A stretch of DNA of 64,000 nt from Acidobacteriota bacterium (GTDB taxonomy: Bacteria > Acidobacteriota > Blastocatellia > Pyrinomonadales > Pyrinomonadaceae): positions 620,001-684,000 of the forward strand of contig JAIVJZ010000040.1 in NCBI GenBank assembly GCA_020199775.1. Reading direction: 5' to 3'. Below, one piece after another: positions 54,361 through 62,324 of the stretch. The position numbers and the translations under genes were made by a program. Within the stretch, counting starts at the first letter, position 1, and every line of letters starts with the position of its first letter. The notes below the pieces were generated by a model. That model ran no database searches and was not told the DNA's origin. It saw only the letters and a list, made by a program, of their open reading frames with translations.

Positions 54361-55388
54361 TAGTAAGCCGCCAACTTACGCGCCGCCTCCAGCACGTCTT
54401 TGATTTGCGGCAGGTGATACTCTTCGAGCGGCGGCGAATAAGGCACGGGTGTGTCAATCGAGGCGACGCGCACGACGGGCGCGTCCAGCCACTCGAAAGC
54501 CTCTTCGGCAATCGTCGCCGCGATCTCGCCGCCGATGCCGCCCGTGCGCGCCGCCTCGTGCAGAATCAAAACCTTGTTCGTCTTCTTGACCGACGCGAGG
54601 ATGGCTTCTTTGTCCATCGGCGCGAGCGTTCGCAGGTCTATCACTTCAACGTCCAGCCCTTCGCGCTCCAACTCGGCGGCCGCGTCGAGCGCATTCAACA
54701 CCTGCGCGCCGAACGTGATGATCGAGAGGTCGCGCCCGGCGCGCGCCGTGCGCGCCTTGCCGATCTCGACGATGTAGTCGTCCTCCGGCAACTCTTCGCG
54801 CAGGCGCGGCAGGCGGTAGAGTTTCTTGTGCTCGAAATAGAGCACCGGGTCGGGGTCGCGAATCGCCGCCTTGATCAAACCCTTCGCGTCGTAGGCGGTC
54901 GAAGGCTCGACGATCTTCAAGCCCGCCGTGTTCAGGAAGAACGCCTCGGCGTTGACCGAATGGAACGGCCCCGAATGGACGCCCGCGCCGCACGGGCCGC
55001 GAAACACGGTCGGCAACCCCGCGCCCCAACGATAGCGACACTTCGCCGCGTAGTTCGTCAGCATGTCGAAGCCCGGCGAGATGAAGTCTATGAACTGAAA
55101 CTCCGCGACGGGTCGCATCCCCATCAAGGCCGCCCCGCACGCCGCGCCGACAATCGCCGCCTCGGAGATCGGCGTGTCGATGACGCGCCCCTCGCCGAAC
55201 TCGTCGAGCAAGCCGTCCGTCACCTTGAACGCGCCGCCGTACGCGCCCACGTCTTCGCCGATGACGAAGACCGTCGGGTCGCGCTCCATCTCTTCCCAGA
55301 TGCCCTGCCGGATGGCCTCGATGAACGTCGCCACGCCGCCGCGCGCCGGGCGGTTCGATTTATGCTCTTTTTTGGTCGCAGTTGACAT
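54360..55388 (-). CDS. 2-oxoacid dehydrogenase E1 component, beta subunit
   Basis: A 342-residue transketolase-like subunit. It pairs with E1 alpha to bind thiamine diphosphate and decarboxylate a 2-oxo acid. FVIGEDVGAYGGAFKVTDGL near 41-60, GMRPVAEFQFIDF near 91 and SIDTPVPYSPPLEE near 310 are family motifs, with GPCGAGVHSGPFHS near 129. Sequence features fit branched-chain 2-oxoacid dehydrogenase better than pyruvate dehydrogenase, but an acetoin or pyruvate substrate is not excluded. It stands between the small gene at 55.5 kb and DUF4242. Confidence 0.92.
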   Translation of the reverse strand: MSTATKKEHKSNRPARGGVATFIEAIRQGIWEEMERDPTVFVIGEDVGAYGGAFKVTDGLLDEFGEGRVIDTPISEAAIVGAACGAALMGMRPVAEFQFIDFISPGFDMLTNYAAKCRYRWGAGLPTVFRGPCGAGVHSGPFHSVNAEAFFLNTAGLKIVEPSTAYDAKGLIKAAIRDPDPVLYFEHKKLYRLPRLREELPEDDYIVEIGKARTARAGRDLSIITFGAQVLNALDAAAELEREGLDVEVIDLRTLAPMDKEAILASVKKTNKVLILHEAARTGGIGGEIAATIAEEAFEWLDAPVVRVASIDTPVPYSPPLEEYHLPQIKDVLEAARKLAAY

Positions 55389-55453
55389 GAATTTCAGGAA
55401 CGAGAGCTACCGGGCGGGCGCACAGTTTTACATGCCCGCCCGCTTGCCGCCTC

Positions 55454-55663
55454 TCACCTCTTAAGATATTTGATCCTCATTAGCGTCAGGCTAAAACCGC
55501 CGAGCAGGCAAATCGCCCCGGTTCGCAAAGCCCCTTCATCAGTCCAGAAGTCTCGGAAGTAAAATTTGTGCAACAGGTAAACGACGAGAAAGATTCCCGC
55601 TCCCAACCCTAGCCCGTGGAGGATGACGAAGCGAAAATACTCTCGATTCGTTTTCGGAATCAC
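55454..55663 (-). CDS. Small two-helix membrane protein
   Basis: A 69-residue protein from GTG 55663, chosen because GGAAGGA lies at the right distance upstream; an upstream GTG at 55708 is the alternative. Two hydrophobic helices are visible (FVILHGLGLGAGIFLVVYLL and TGAICLLGGFSLTLMRI). Its base composition is less GC-rich than the neighbours. No family known. It lies between E1 alpha and E1 beta. Confidence 0.6.
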   Translation of the reverse strand: MIPKTNREYFRFVILHGLGLGAGIFLVVYLLHKFYFRDFWTDEGALRTGAICLLGGFSLTLMRIKYLKR

Positions 55664-55720
55664 GAGAAGATTCCTTCCATCAACCTGTGAGCAGTCATTC
55701 AGACTCACGCAAACTCAAGC

Positions 55721-56869
55721 CTATTTATCGCCGAAAATTTTCGGGCGGAACGCGGGCGGGACGATTGAGTTGTCGAAGACGCCGTAAGCGACCTTCTCCG
55801 CGTCGGGCATCGGCGACTCTTCCGCCCACGCCACGTCCTCGTCGATCTCGCGCTGCACGTCGGCCACAATCGCATCGAGTTGCGCCTGCGTCGCGATCTC
55901 CTGCGTGAGCAGGTGGCGCGTGAAGCGATCCACGGGGTCGCGCTTCTCCCACATTTCGAGTTCTTCCGCAGAAATGTAACGCTGGTCGTCGTGCTCGGCG
56001 TGTCCTTTGCGCCGGTAGGTCTTCGCCTCGATCAGAACAGCGCCCCCGCCCGAGCGCGCGTAGTCGGCCGCGCGCTTCGTCACCTCGTAACAGGCGATGA
56101 TGTCGTTGCCGTCGACGATGTGGCCGGGGATGCCGTAGCCCGCGGCCTTGTCCGCGAGGTTCTCCACGGCCGTCTGCAAGCGCGTCGGGGTCGAATAGGC
56201 GTACCAGTTGTGTTCGGCGATGATGATGACCGGGAGACGCTGCACGGCGGCGAAGTTCAGCCCTTCGTGGAACGCGCCCGTGCTCATGCCGCCGTCGCCG
56301 ATGTAGGCCAACGCCACGATCTCCTTCTGCTGCATGCGCGCGCCGAGGGCGATGCCGGTCATCACGGGGATCATGTCGCCGAGGTGCGAGATGGGGCCGA
56401 TGAAGCCTTTCTCCATGTTGCCGAAGTGGATGTTGAGGTCGCGCCCTTCGGACGGCCCCCACGCCTTCGCCATGTACTGCGCGAAAATCTCGCGCGGCCG
56501 GATGCCCTTCACCAGCACGGCGCCGAGGTCGCGTATGAGCGGCGCGATGAAGTCGCGCGACTCCAGCGCGTAACACGTCCCGACGGCCGTCGCCTCCTGC
56601 CCCAGAGAGCGGAAGACGCCGCCGACGACTTTCGTCTGCCGGTACAGATTCACCAGACGCTCCTCGACGAGCCGCGTCAGCAACAGGTAACGGTACAACT
56701 CCAACAACTGCTCCGCGCCGAGCGTCGTTTCCGTCGTGCAGATCAACTCCCCGTCAGCCGCGGTCGATGGCGACGACGTGACGCCGTTCGCGCCGTTCGC
56801 GCCCGCGTCCTTCCGCCCCTTCGCCGCGCCCTGTTTCGACGCGCCTTTGCGCTTTGTCTCTGTCTTCAT
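55721..56869 (-). CDS. 2-oxoacid dehydrogenase E1 component, alpha subunit
   Basis: A 382-residue thiamine diphosphate enzyme from ATG 56869; the longer frame upstream runs into heptad hairpin K. Residues 1-50 are a low-complexity Lys/Ala/Gly-rich head. GDGGMSTGAFHEGLNFAAV near 195-213 with NWYAYSTPT near 225 forms the thiamine site (GDG...N). KTYRRKGHAEHDD near 285 holds the phosphorylatable-loop equivalent with conserved GHAEHDD. It decarboxylates a 2-oxo acid, probably branched-chain, and passes the acyl group to E2 lipoamide. Confidence 0.93.
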   Translation of the reverse strand: MKTETKRKGASKQGAAKGRKDAGANGANGVTSSPSTAADGELICTTETTLGAEQLLELYRYLLLTRLVEERLVNLYRQTKVVGGVFRSLGQEATAVGTCYALESRDFIAPLIRDLGAVLVKGIRPREIFAQYMAKAWGPSEGRDLNIHFGNMEKGFIGPISHLGDMIPVMTGIALGARMQQKEIVALAYIGDGGMSTGAFHEGLNFAAVQRLPVIIIAEHNWYAYSTPTRLQTAVENLADKAAGYGIPGHIVDGNDIIACYEVTKRAADYARSGGGAVLIEAKTYRRKGHAEHDDQRYISAEELEMWEKRDPVDRFTRHLLTQEIATQAQLDAIVADVQREIDEDVAWAEESPMPDAEKVAYGVFDNSIVPPAFRPKIFGDK

Positions 56870-56880
56870 AATCGCAATCT

Positions 56881-56950
56881 CGTAAATCGTGAATCGTAAA
56901 TCGTAAATAGATAAAATCTGCTTTTCTCGATTCACGATTCACGATTTACG
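56881..56950. repeat. Heptad-repeat hairpin K (inside the dehydrogenase operon)
   Basis: Left arm units CGTAAAT, CGTGAAT, CGTAAAT, CGTAAAT; apex AGATAAAATCTGCTTTTCT; right arm the exact-period complement CGATTCACGATTCACGATT. It separates the E3 and E1 alpha genes. Read through, the repeat encodes a spurious YDLRFTI-type periodic peptide. Confidence 0.88.
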
Positions 56951-56954
56951 GCTT

Positions 56955-58358
56955 TTAGAAATGTATCGTCAATCCGTGAATACCTTCGGCGGCCTCCATC
57001 ATGGCTTCCGAGATGGTGGGGTGCGCAAAGATGGTGCGGCCGAGTTCTTCCGCGGTGGATTCGAGTTGCAGCGCGACGCCCGCCTCGGCGATCAATTCCG
57101 TCGCGTGCGCCCCGATGATGTGGACGCCGAGGAGTTCGTCGTATTTCGTCTCGCTGACGATCTTGATGAAGCCCTCTTCCTCTCCGAGGATGCGCGCCTT
57201 GCCGGAGGCGGAGAACGGGAACTTGGCGACGCGCACGTCGTAGCCTTCCTTCTTCGCCGCCGCTTCCGTCAAACCGACGGAGGCCACTTCCGGGTCGCAG
57301 TAAGTGCACGAAGGGACGTGGCGCATGTTGATCGGCTGTGGCTTCTGCCCCGCGATCTGTTCGACGACGAGGATGCCCTCTTTCGACGCCAGGTGCGCCA
57401 GCCACGGCGTCGGGATCACGTCGCCGATGGCGTAGACGCCCGGTTCGCCCGTGCGGCAAAACTCGTCCACCTGCACGTTGCCGCGCTCGACCTTGATCTT
57501 CGAGCCTTCGAGTCCGAGCCCTTCGAGGTAAGGCATGCGGCCGACGGCGACGAGGAACATCTCGGCTTCGAGCCGCACCTCCGCGCCCTTCGCGTCCTTA
57601 CCCGTCACGACGACGCCGGCGTCCGTCTTCTCCATCTTCTCAAGACGCGTGCCGAGTTGCTGCTTGATGCCGCGCTTGCGAAACGACTTCTCCAGTTCGG
57701 CCGACACTTCCTCGTCTTCGAATGGCAACAGGTGCGGCATCAGTTCGACGATGGTCGTCTCCGTCCCGAAGCGCGAATACACGCTCGCGAACTCGACGCC
57801 GACCGCGCCCGCGCCCATCACGATCAGAGACTTCGGCACTTCCTTTAGTTCCAGTATGTGGTCGCTGTTGACGACGCGCTCGCCGTCCGTCTCGAAGCCG
57901 GGGATGGGGCGCACGACCGACCCCGTGGCGATGATGATGTTCTTCGTCTCGATGGTCTGCGTCTGGCCGTCGGCAGTCGTCACCAAGACCTTGCCCGGCA
58001 GAGCGAGTTTGCCCGTCCCGTTGAAGACCGTCACCTTGTTCTTCTTCATCAGGTAAGAGACGCCCGCCGCGTTCTTGTTCACGATCTTGTCCTTGCGCTT
58101 CTGCACGGCGTCGAAGGCGAGTTTGACCTCCGACACCTGCACGCCATGGTCTGCGAGGTGCTGCGCCAGCTCGTAGTTGTGCGCCGACATCAGGAGAGCC
58201 TTCGTCGGGATGCACCCGCGCAGGCCGCACGTCCCGCCGAGCCGCTTCTCACGCTCCACGAGCGCAACTTTCAACCCCAGTTGCGCCCCCCTGATCGCCG
58301 CCACATAACCGCCGGGGCCTGCGCCGATAACCGTCACGTCAAATTGTTCTGTCGCCAA
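56955..58358 (-). CDS. lpdA: Dihydrolipoyl dehydrogenase (E3)
   Basis: A flavoprotein of 467 residues from TTG 58358; the alternative ATG 58412 adds an Arg-rich leader unlike the family. The FAD motif GAGPGGYVAAIRGAQ is near 11-25. The redox disulfide is GGTCGLRGCIPTKA near 41-53 (C-x4-C); the usual Asn-Arg between the cysteines is Gly-Leu-Arg here. The NAD motif is GAGAVGVEFA near 182-191 and the His-Glu base pair is in AHPTISEAMMEA near 445. It reoxidises dihydrolipoamide of E2. It is the first gene of the operon. Confidence 0.94.
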   Translation of the reverse strand: MATEQFDVTVIGAGPGGYVAAIRGAQLGLKVALVEREKRLGGTCGLRGCIPTKALLMSAHNYELAQHLADHGVQVSEVKLAFDAVQKRKDKIVNKNAAGVSYLMKKNKVTVFNGTGKLALPGKVLVTTADGQTQTIETKNIIIATGSVVRPIPGFETDGERVVNSDHILELKEVPKSLIVMGAGAVGVEFASVYSRFGTETTIVELMPHLLPFEDEEVSAELEKSFRKRGIKQQLGTRLEKMEKTDAGVVVTGKDAKGAEVRLEAEMFLVAVGRMPYLEGLGLEGSKIKVERGNVQVDEFCRTGEPGVYAIGDVIPTPWLAHLASKEGILVVEQIAGQKPQPINMRHVPSCTYCDPEVASVGLTEAAAKKEGYDVRVAKFPFSASGKARILGEEEGFIKIVSETKYDELLGVHIIGAHATELIAEAGVALQLESTAEELGRTIFAHPTISEAMMEAAEGIHGLTIHF

Positions 58359-58517
58359 AACCTTAGTCCTCTCCCTGCCGGAGACGGCACGCGAAACGCC
58401 TCGACAGCGCACGCCGACGCCCCGGAATAGATACTTAATTTGATGGGTTGCTCCTGCAAACGGAGATTATAATGCCTCCCGTCTTTTTCATCCAGCGACG
58501 GGAGAAACCCGACACAC

Positions 58518-58886
58518 ATGGAACACTCCGCAGGCTTCCTCCAACTCGTGCAAGACGCCAAAACACGCATCCGTGAACTCGACCTCGAACAGGCGCGCCG
58601 CCGCCTCGACGCCAACCCCCACGCGCGCCTCATCGACGTGCGCGAAGACCACGAATGGCACGCCGGCCACGCCGCCCGCGCCGTGCATCTGGGGCGCGGC
58701 ATCATCGAACGCGACATCGAACACGCCATCCCCGACAAACAGACCGAACTCATCCTCTACTGCGGCGGCGGCTACCGCTCCGCCCTCGCCGCCGACAACC
58801 TCCAACGCCTCGGCTACACAAATGTTTATTCGATGGACGGCGGCTGGAAAGCCTGGCAAGCCTCCGGCGCACCGACAGTTAGTTAA
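58518..58886 (+). CDS. Rhodanese-like domain protein
   Basis: A 122-residue single rhodanese domain. RLIDVREDHEWHAGHAARAVHLGRG near 35-59 is the CH2A-like N-terminal motif. The active-site loop LYCGGGYRSALAA carries Cys near residue 81. MDGGWKAWQASG near the C terminus is typical. It could transfer sulfane sulfur (for example persulfide to acceptors) in the cytoplasm; no sulfur-metabolism partner is adjacent. It diverges from the E3 gene and is followed by the restriction-modification pair. Confidence 0.92.
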   Translation: MEHSAGFLQLVQDAKTRIRELDLEQARRRLDANPHARLIDVREDHEWHAGHAARAVHLGRGIIERDIEHAIPDKQTELILYCGGGYRSALAADNLQRLGYTNVYSMDGGWKAWQASGAPTVS

Positions 58887-58995
58887 AATTGTTCGCTGAT
58901 TGCGAATTCTTGCGGGTGTGTCTGTAGAATGCTGCGTAGCGAGCGACTTTGTTATAAGCTTACTTAGTTTTTGCAAACCTCGCAGGAGCATGCTA

Positions 58996-59760
58996 ATGAC
59001 GAATATTGGAGATAAAGCACGCCCGCCGAATGATGCAATCGAAGTTCAAGATTTAAGTCGTTTTTATGAAGCCATCAGAGAGTTTGCATCAGAATTTAGC
59101 AGACAAACTCACAACCAACTACGCGGGGTGGATAATGGAAAAACGCTAGGCACATATATCGAGCACAAACTCAGAGATTTCCTAGCTACTAGAGGCATCA
59201 TCCGTAGTGAGGACTTTGGTAGTTCTGCTAAAGGAATAGATTTGCCGACCTTGAATATTGACATTAAGGTCACTTCGATACGTCAACCTCAATCTTCGTC
59301 GCCATTCACTTCTTTCAAACAGAAGATCGAGGGGCTTGGTTATAACCTTATTCTGTTCGTCTATGAGAAGACTGATACTGATAAGGAGTGCTATCTACCG
59401 TTGCGTATCATCAGATACATCCCAAAGGAGCGCACCGCCGACTTTCAAACTACTGCCGGCATCCTCAAAATCATCGCGCATGAGGGTAATGAAGAGGACA
59501 TTTACGCATTCCTCGTCGAACGCATGATTCCGGTAGATGAAATCACCTTAATGCAATATGCCAAATGGCTAGTGAAGAATCCACCGCTTCAGGGATATTT
59601 AACCATCTCGAACGCTCTTCAGTGGCGATTGCAATATCAAAGAGTAATTAGCGAAAAGTATGAAAGCGTAGTCGGCCTCGATCCGGAAAACTTGCCAGAG
59701 TTGCCCGCGACAGCCAAAGTAAGTGAGACGATAGTAGACCCTCTGATAGATGAGGAGTAA
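58996..59760 (+). CDS. Putative type II restriction endonuclease
   Basis: A 254-residue protein from ATG 58996 (AGGAG seven bases upstream; a closer ATG at 58990 is worse). Near residues 80-92 the sequence GIDLPTLNIDIKVTS has an Asp, then a D-I-K, the PD-(D/E)XK nuclease core. SIRQPQSSSPFTS follows directly, as in several restriction enzymes I know of. FQQKIEGLGYNLILFVYEK-like text completes the nuclease fold. The final codons overlap the start of the methyltransferase gene. AT content is higher than the neighbours. Recognition sequence unknown. Confidence 0.78.
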   Translation: MTNIGDKARPPNDAIEVQDLSRFYEAIREFASEFSRQTHNQLRGVDNGKTLGTYIEHKLRDFLATRGIIRSEDFGSSAKGIDLPTLNIDIKVTSIRQPQSSSPFTSFKQKIEGLGYNLILFVYEKTDTDKECYLPLRIIRYIPKERTADFQTTAGILKIIAHEGNEEDIYAFLVERMIPVDEITLMQYAKWLVKNPPLQGYLTISNALQWRLQYQRVISEKYESVVGLDPENLPELPATAKVSETIVDPLIDEE

Positions 59761-61324
59761 CATTTTGGTTTCGGCCGTTGAAGAAAAGTTATCGGCTAGA
59801 GTGAGGGGAGACTTTCAAACCCCCGTCGAACTGGCGCGTTTGGTCTGGGATACTGTTGACGTATCTGGGGTTGACCTGATCATCGAGCCGACCTTTGGGG
59901 CTGGCTCATTCCTATTAAGCATTCCTGAGAATTGCACGGCAGAGGTGCTCGGATGGGAGATTGATGAATTTCACTATTTCTCGGCTACGGAGAACCTGAA
60001 AAATCAGCGACGAAAGGCGCGCTTGATTAAGGGTGATGTCTTTGCTGCGACGGCATCAGACATTCAACTAACACCAGATGCGTCAGTGTTGGTCATCGGC
60101 AACCCGCCGTGGGTGACGAATGCGGAGCAAGGGTCTTTAGGCGAGAGCAACGCCGGAAAAAAACATAATCTTAAAAATCTTCCGGGTTTCGCGGCATTGA
60201 CAGGGAAAGCAAATTTCGATGTTTCCGAGGCTATCATTCTTCGTTTCGTTAGTTTTCTTCAGGGGCGATGCCATCGCGCTCAGTTCGCCTTGCTCGGCAA
60301 GTTCACCGTGCTGAGAAATTTGCTTCAGTTTCTCGCGCGCCATCCAAATATTGGAGACTTTGAGTATCAACGTATAGATAGCGCACTTTATTTCGGCGCT
60401 GCCGTAGATTCTGGCCTCATCAGGTTTACGATAGGAAACCCACGCCGTTCAGGCGGAATGTGTTCTATCTATCAAGGAATTAACGGTCAGCAGGTAGGGC
60501 AAGTCGGATTCATCGAGGGGCAGTTGATCTACGACGTTGAGAGTTACCGTCAAACGTCCTTCCGCGAGAATGACGGGCTGAATCATTACTCATGGAGGCA
60601 AGGGATAAAGCATGATGTAAGCAAGATCATGGAGTTGGTAGAGGAACCGACTGGACTGCGCAACGGACTGGGGGAGCGGGTTGAAGTTGAAGAAGAAGTC
60701 CTTTATCAGCTTTATAAAAGTTCTGATATTTTTCATGGGCGCAAGTCGAGATATGTGTTACCCGTCTTCCAGCGTGATCTGCAAGACACTCTGGAAGACT
60801 TGCCGGAGCGATATCCTAAGTTATATGCCTACCTCTCGAAGCATAAAGACCTGTTTGCCGCGCGCAAGTCCAGTATCTATAAGAACCGTCCCCTCTTCAC
60901 CCTGTTCGGGATCGGAAATTACACTCATGCTACTTACAAAGTGGCGTTGGCAGGGTTTTACGACGAACCCGTATTTCGCCTGTTGAAGCCTGAGCCGCGC
61001 CCCGTGGCACTAGACGACACAAGCTACATGCTCGCGATTGATGATTACGAAGACGCGGTTTATCTTCTCGCTCTCTTACGCTTGAATTGTACGAGAGAAT
61101 TCATAAAGTCTATTTCTCATGCCGGAGACAAACGCCGCTTCACTAAAGAGACGCTGAATAAAATTTTAATCCCGCCTGTTCACCAGTGTCCTCCTGAAGT
61201 TTTGACAATTTTAATAAACTCTTGGGAGTCTATCGGTTCTTTCCCTCATAGTGTCGAATCTCAACTTAGAGATTGGCTTTATGAATACAAAAAAACTCAT
61301 GTTGGATTGTTACCCTCCTTATAG
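59750..61324 (+). CDS. N6-adenine DNA methyltransferase (type II modification enzyme)
   Basis: A 524-residue methyltransferase. Motif I IIEPTFGAGSFLLSI near 45-59 binds AdoMet and motif IV is VIGNPPWVTN near 115-124 (NPPW, adenine-N6 type). GDFQTPVELARLVW at the start resembles the Eco57I-like class. The C-terminal half (about 250-520) has a target-recognition-like layout with RKSSIYKNRPLFTLFGIG near 380. ATG 59750 overlaps the endonuclease end; TTG 59765 with GAGGAG seven bases upstream is an equally good start. The pair has lower GC than flanking genes, as expected of acquired restriction-modification systems. Confidence 0.9.
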   Translation: MRSNILVSAVEEKLSARVRGDFQTPVELARLVWDTVDVSGVDLIIEPTFGAGSFLLSIPENCTAEVLGWEIDEFHYFSATENLKNQRRKARLIKGDVFAATASDIQLTPDASVLVIGNPPWVTNAEQGSLGESNAGKKHNLKNLPGFAALTGKANFDVSEAIILRFVSFLQGRCHRAQFALLGKFTVLRNLLQFLARHPNIGDFEYQRIDSALYFGAAVDSGLIRFTIGNPRRSGGMCSIYQGINGQQVGQVGFIEGQLIYDVESYRQTSFRENDGLNHYSWRQGIKHDVSKIMELVEEPTGLRNGLGERVEVEEEVLYQLYKSSDIFHGRKSRYVLPVFQRDLQDTLEDLPERYPKLYAYLSKHKDLFAARKSSIYKNRPLFTLFGIGNYTHATYKVALAGFYDEPVFRLLKPEPRPVALDDTSYMLAIDDYEDAVYLLALLRLNCTREFIKSISHAGDKRRFTKETLNKILIPPVHQCPPEVLTILINSWESIGSFPHSVESQLRDWLYEYKKTHVGLLPSL

Positions 61325-61717
61325 CGGAAGGTTATTGGCGTTGGCGGGAGGTTAATTGGCGGTGTAGCTTGTTACATGGTATGGGGTGCTTTATCTATAG
61401 GATGGCATGCTTCCTTTATCGGCAGGTAATCTTGTCGAGGAAGATAGAGAGATTGTAAGGAAAGATGGCAGGCGATTGAGGGAAGATGGTGTGCTTGTAA
61501 GGGAAGATGGCGTGCTGTTGGGAAGGGCGGGGGAGCGGGTGGTGTTGTGGGGGCGTCTGGTGGTGTGAAGGGCGTGTGTAGTGCTGTTTTGAGGGGACAT
61601 GGAAAGTTGTTGATTGTGGGGTGGTGTGTGGATTAGGATGCGGGGAGACGAGTGGTTCGTCTGGTAGTCTCACAGTCCTCGCGGAAACTTCTTTTTTCTC
61701 ACAAAGGAGACCACATC
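61325..61717. repeat. G/T-rich region with a degenerate 21-bp tandem repeat
   Basis: A 393-bp gene-free stretch after the methyltransferase. Its plus strand is strongly enriched in G and T. AAGAT recurs at 61441, 61462, 61483 and 61504, exactly 21 bp apart, in units like GGAAGATGG-CGTGCTTGT. On the minus strand the repeat reads as a 7-residue periodic peptide (IFPYKHT, IFPQSPA, IFPYNLS), but with no start signal, so I do not call a gene. Confidence 0.65.
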
Positions 61718-62092
61718 ATGCCTAAGGATCAGAGCAAACGGATAACTCCGTCTGTGTTGGAAGCGGATAGGAGTAGTTTCGCGGCGTTGCAGGGGATTGC
61801 GGGGTATGCTCCGGCGAACCCGGCGTATGCGGTGGCGACGATTAAGACGCTGGAGGCGGAGATGACGGGCGCGCGGGAGGCGGAGGCGCAGGCTGCGGCG
61901 ACGTTGGCGTCGGCGCGTGATACGGCGGCGGCTAAGGAGTGGGAGTATCATAACCGGATTCTGGGGGTGAAGGATCAGGTGATCGCGCAGTTCGGGCGGG
62001 ACTCGAACGAGGTGCAGGCGGTGGGGTTGAAGAAGGCTTCGGAGCGGAAAGCGCCGACGCGTCGGAAGCCGTTGGAGGAAGCGAAGGCGTAG
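61718..62092 (+). CDS. Conserved small coiled-coil protein
   Basis: A 124-residue protein from ATG 61718 (AAAGGAG eight bases upstream). The N terminus has the motif RITPSVLEADRSSFAALQ and GYAPANPAYAV near 40; residues 50-95 are a heptad-rich Ala/Glu coiled coil; the C terminus KDQVIAQFGRDSNEVQAVGLKKASERK is basic. I have seen similar small proteins in several bacterial phyla without a known function. The upstream frame from 61652 is not needed. A hairpin terminator follows. Confidence 0.75.
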   Translation: MPKDQSKRITPSVLEADRSSFAALQGIAGYAPANPAYAVATIKTLEAEMTGAREAEAQAAATLASARDTAAAKEWEYHNRILGVKDQVIAQFGRDSNEVQAVGLKKASERKAPTRRKPLEEAKA

Positions 62093-62195
62093 GGGGTTGA
62101 TTGGGATTGAGGCGCGGGCGGGCGGGTGTGTGGTTGACGAGTTGGGGGTAATGCGCCGCGCGGGTTGATTGGTTAGTGGTGCGTGAATGTAGAAG

Positions 62196-62220
62196 GGGGT
62201 CGCCGGTGGGCGATCCCTTT
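62196..62220 (+). terminator. Intrinsic terminator
   Basis: GGGGTCGCC / GGCGATCCC with one mismatch, a 4-nt loop and a following TTT, after the small coiled-coil gene. Confidence 0.55.
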
Positions 62221-62225
62221 CGTGT

Positions 62226-62272
62226 TTAAGCATCAATGCTTCTTTTTCGTGTTCTAAGCATCAACGCTTCTT
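62226..62272. repeat. Two tandem copies of a small AAGCATCAA hairpin
   Basis: AAGCATCAATGCTTCTTTTT and AAGCATCAACGCTTCTTTG occur in tandem, each a short AAGC-GCTT hairpin with a T-rich tail, separated by CGTGTTCT. They may act as backup terminators. Confidence 0.55.
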
Positions 62273-62324
62273 TGTGCGGATTGGGGGTTTTGTGGCGTGT
62301 GCGGCGGGCGGCAGGTGTGGGCGC

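Noticed and set aside
61416..61673. Minus-strand periodic peptide (IFPYKHT-type units)
   Set aside because: It only reflects the 21-bp tandem repeat; no start signal or known repeat family supports translation.
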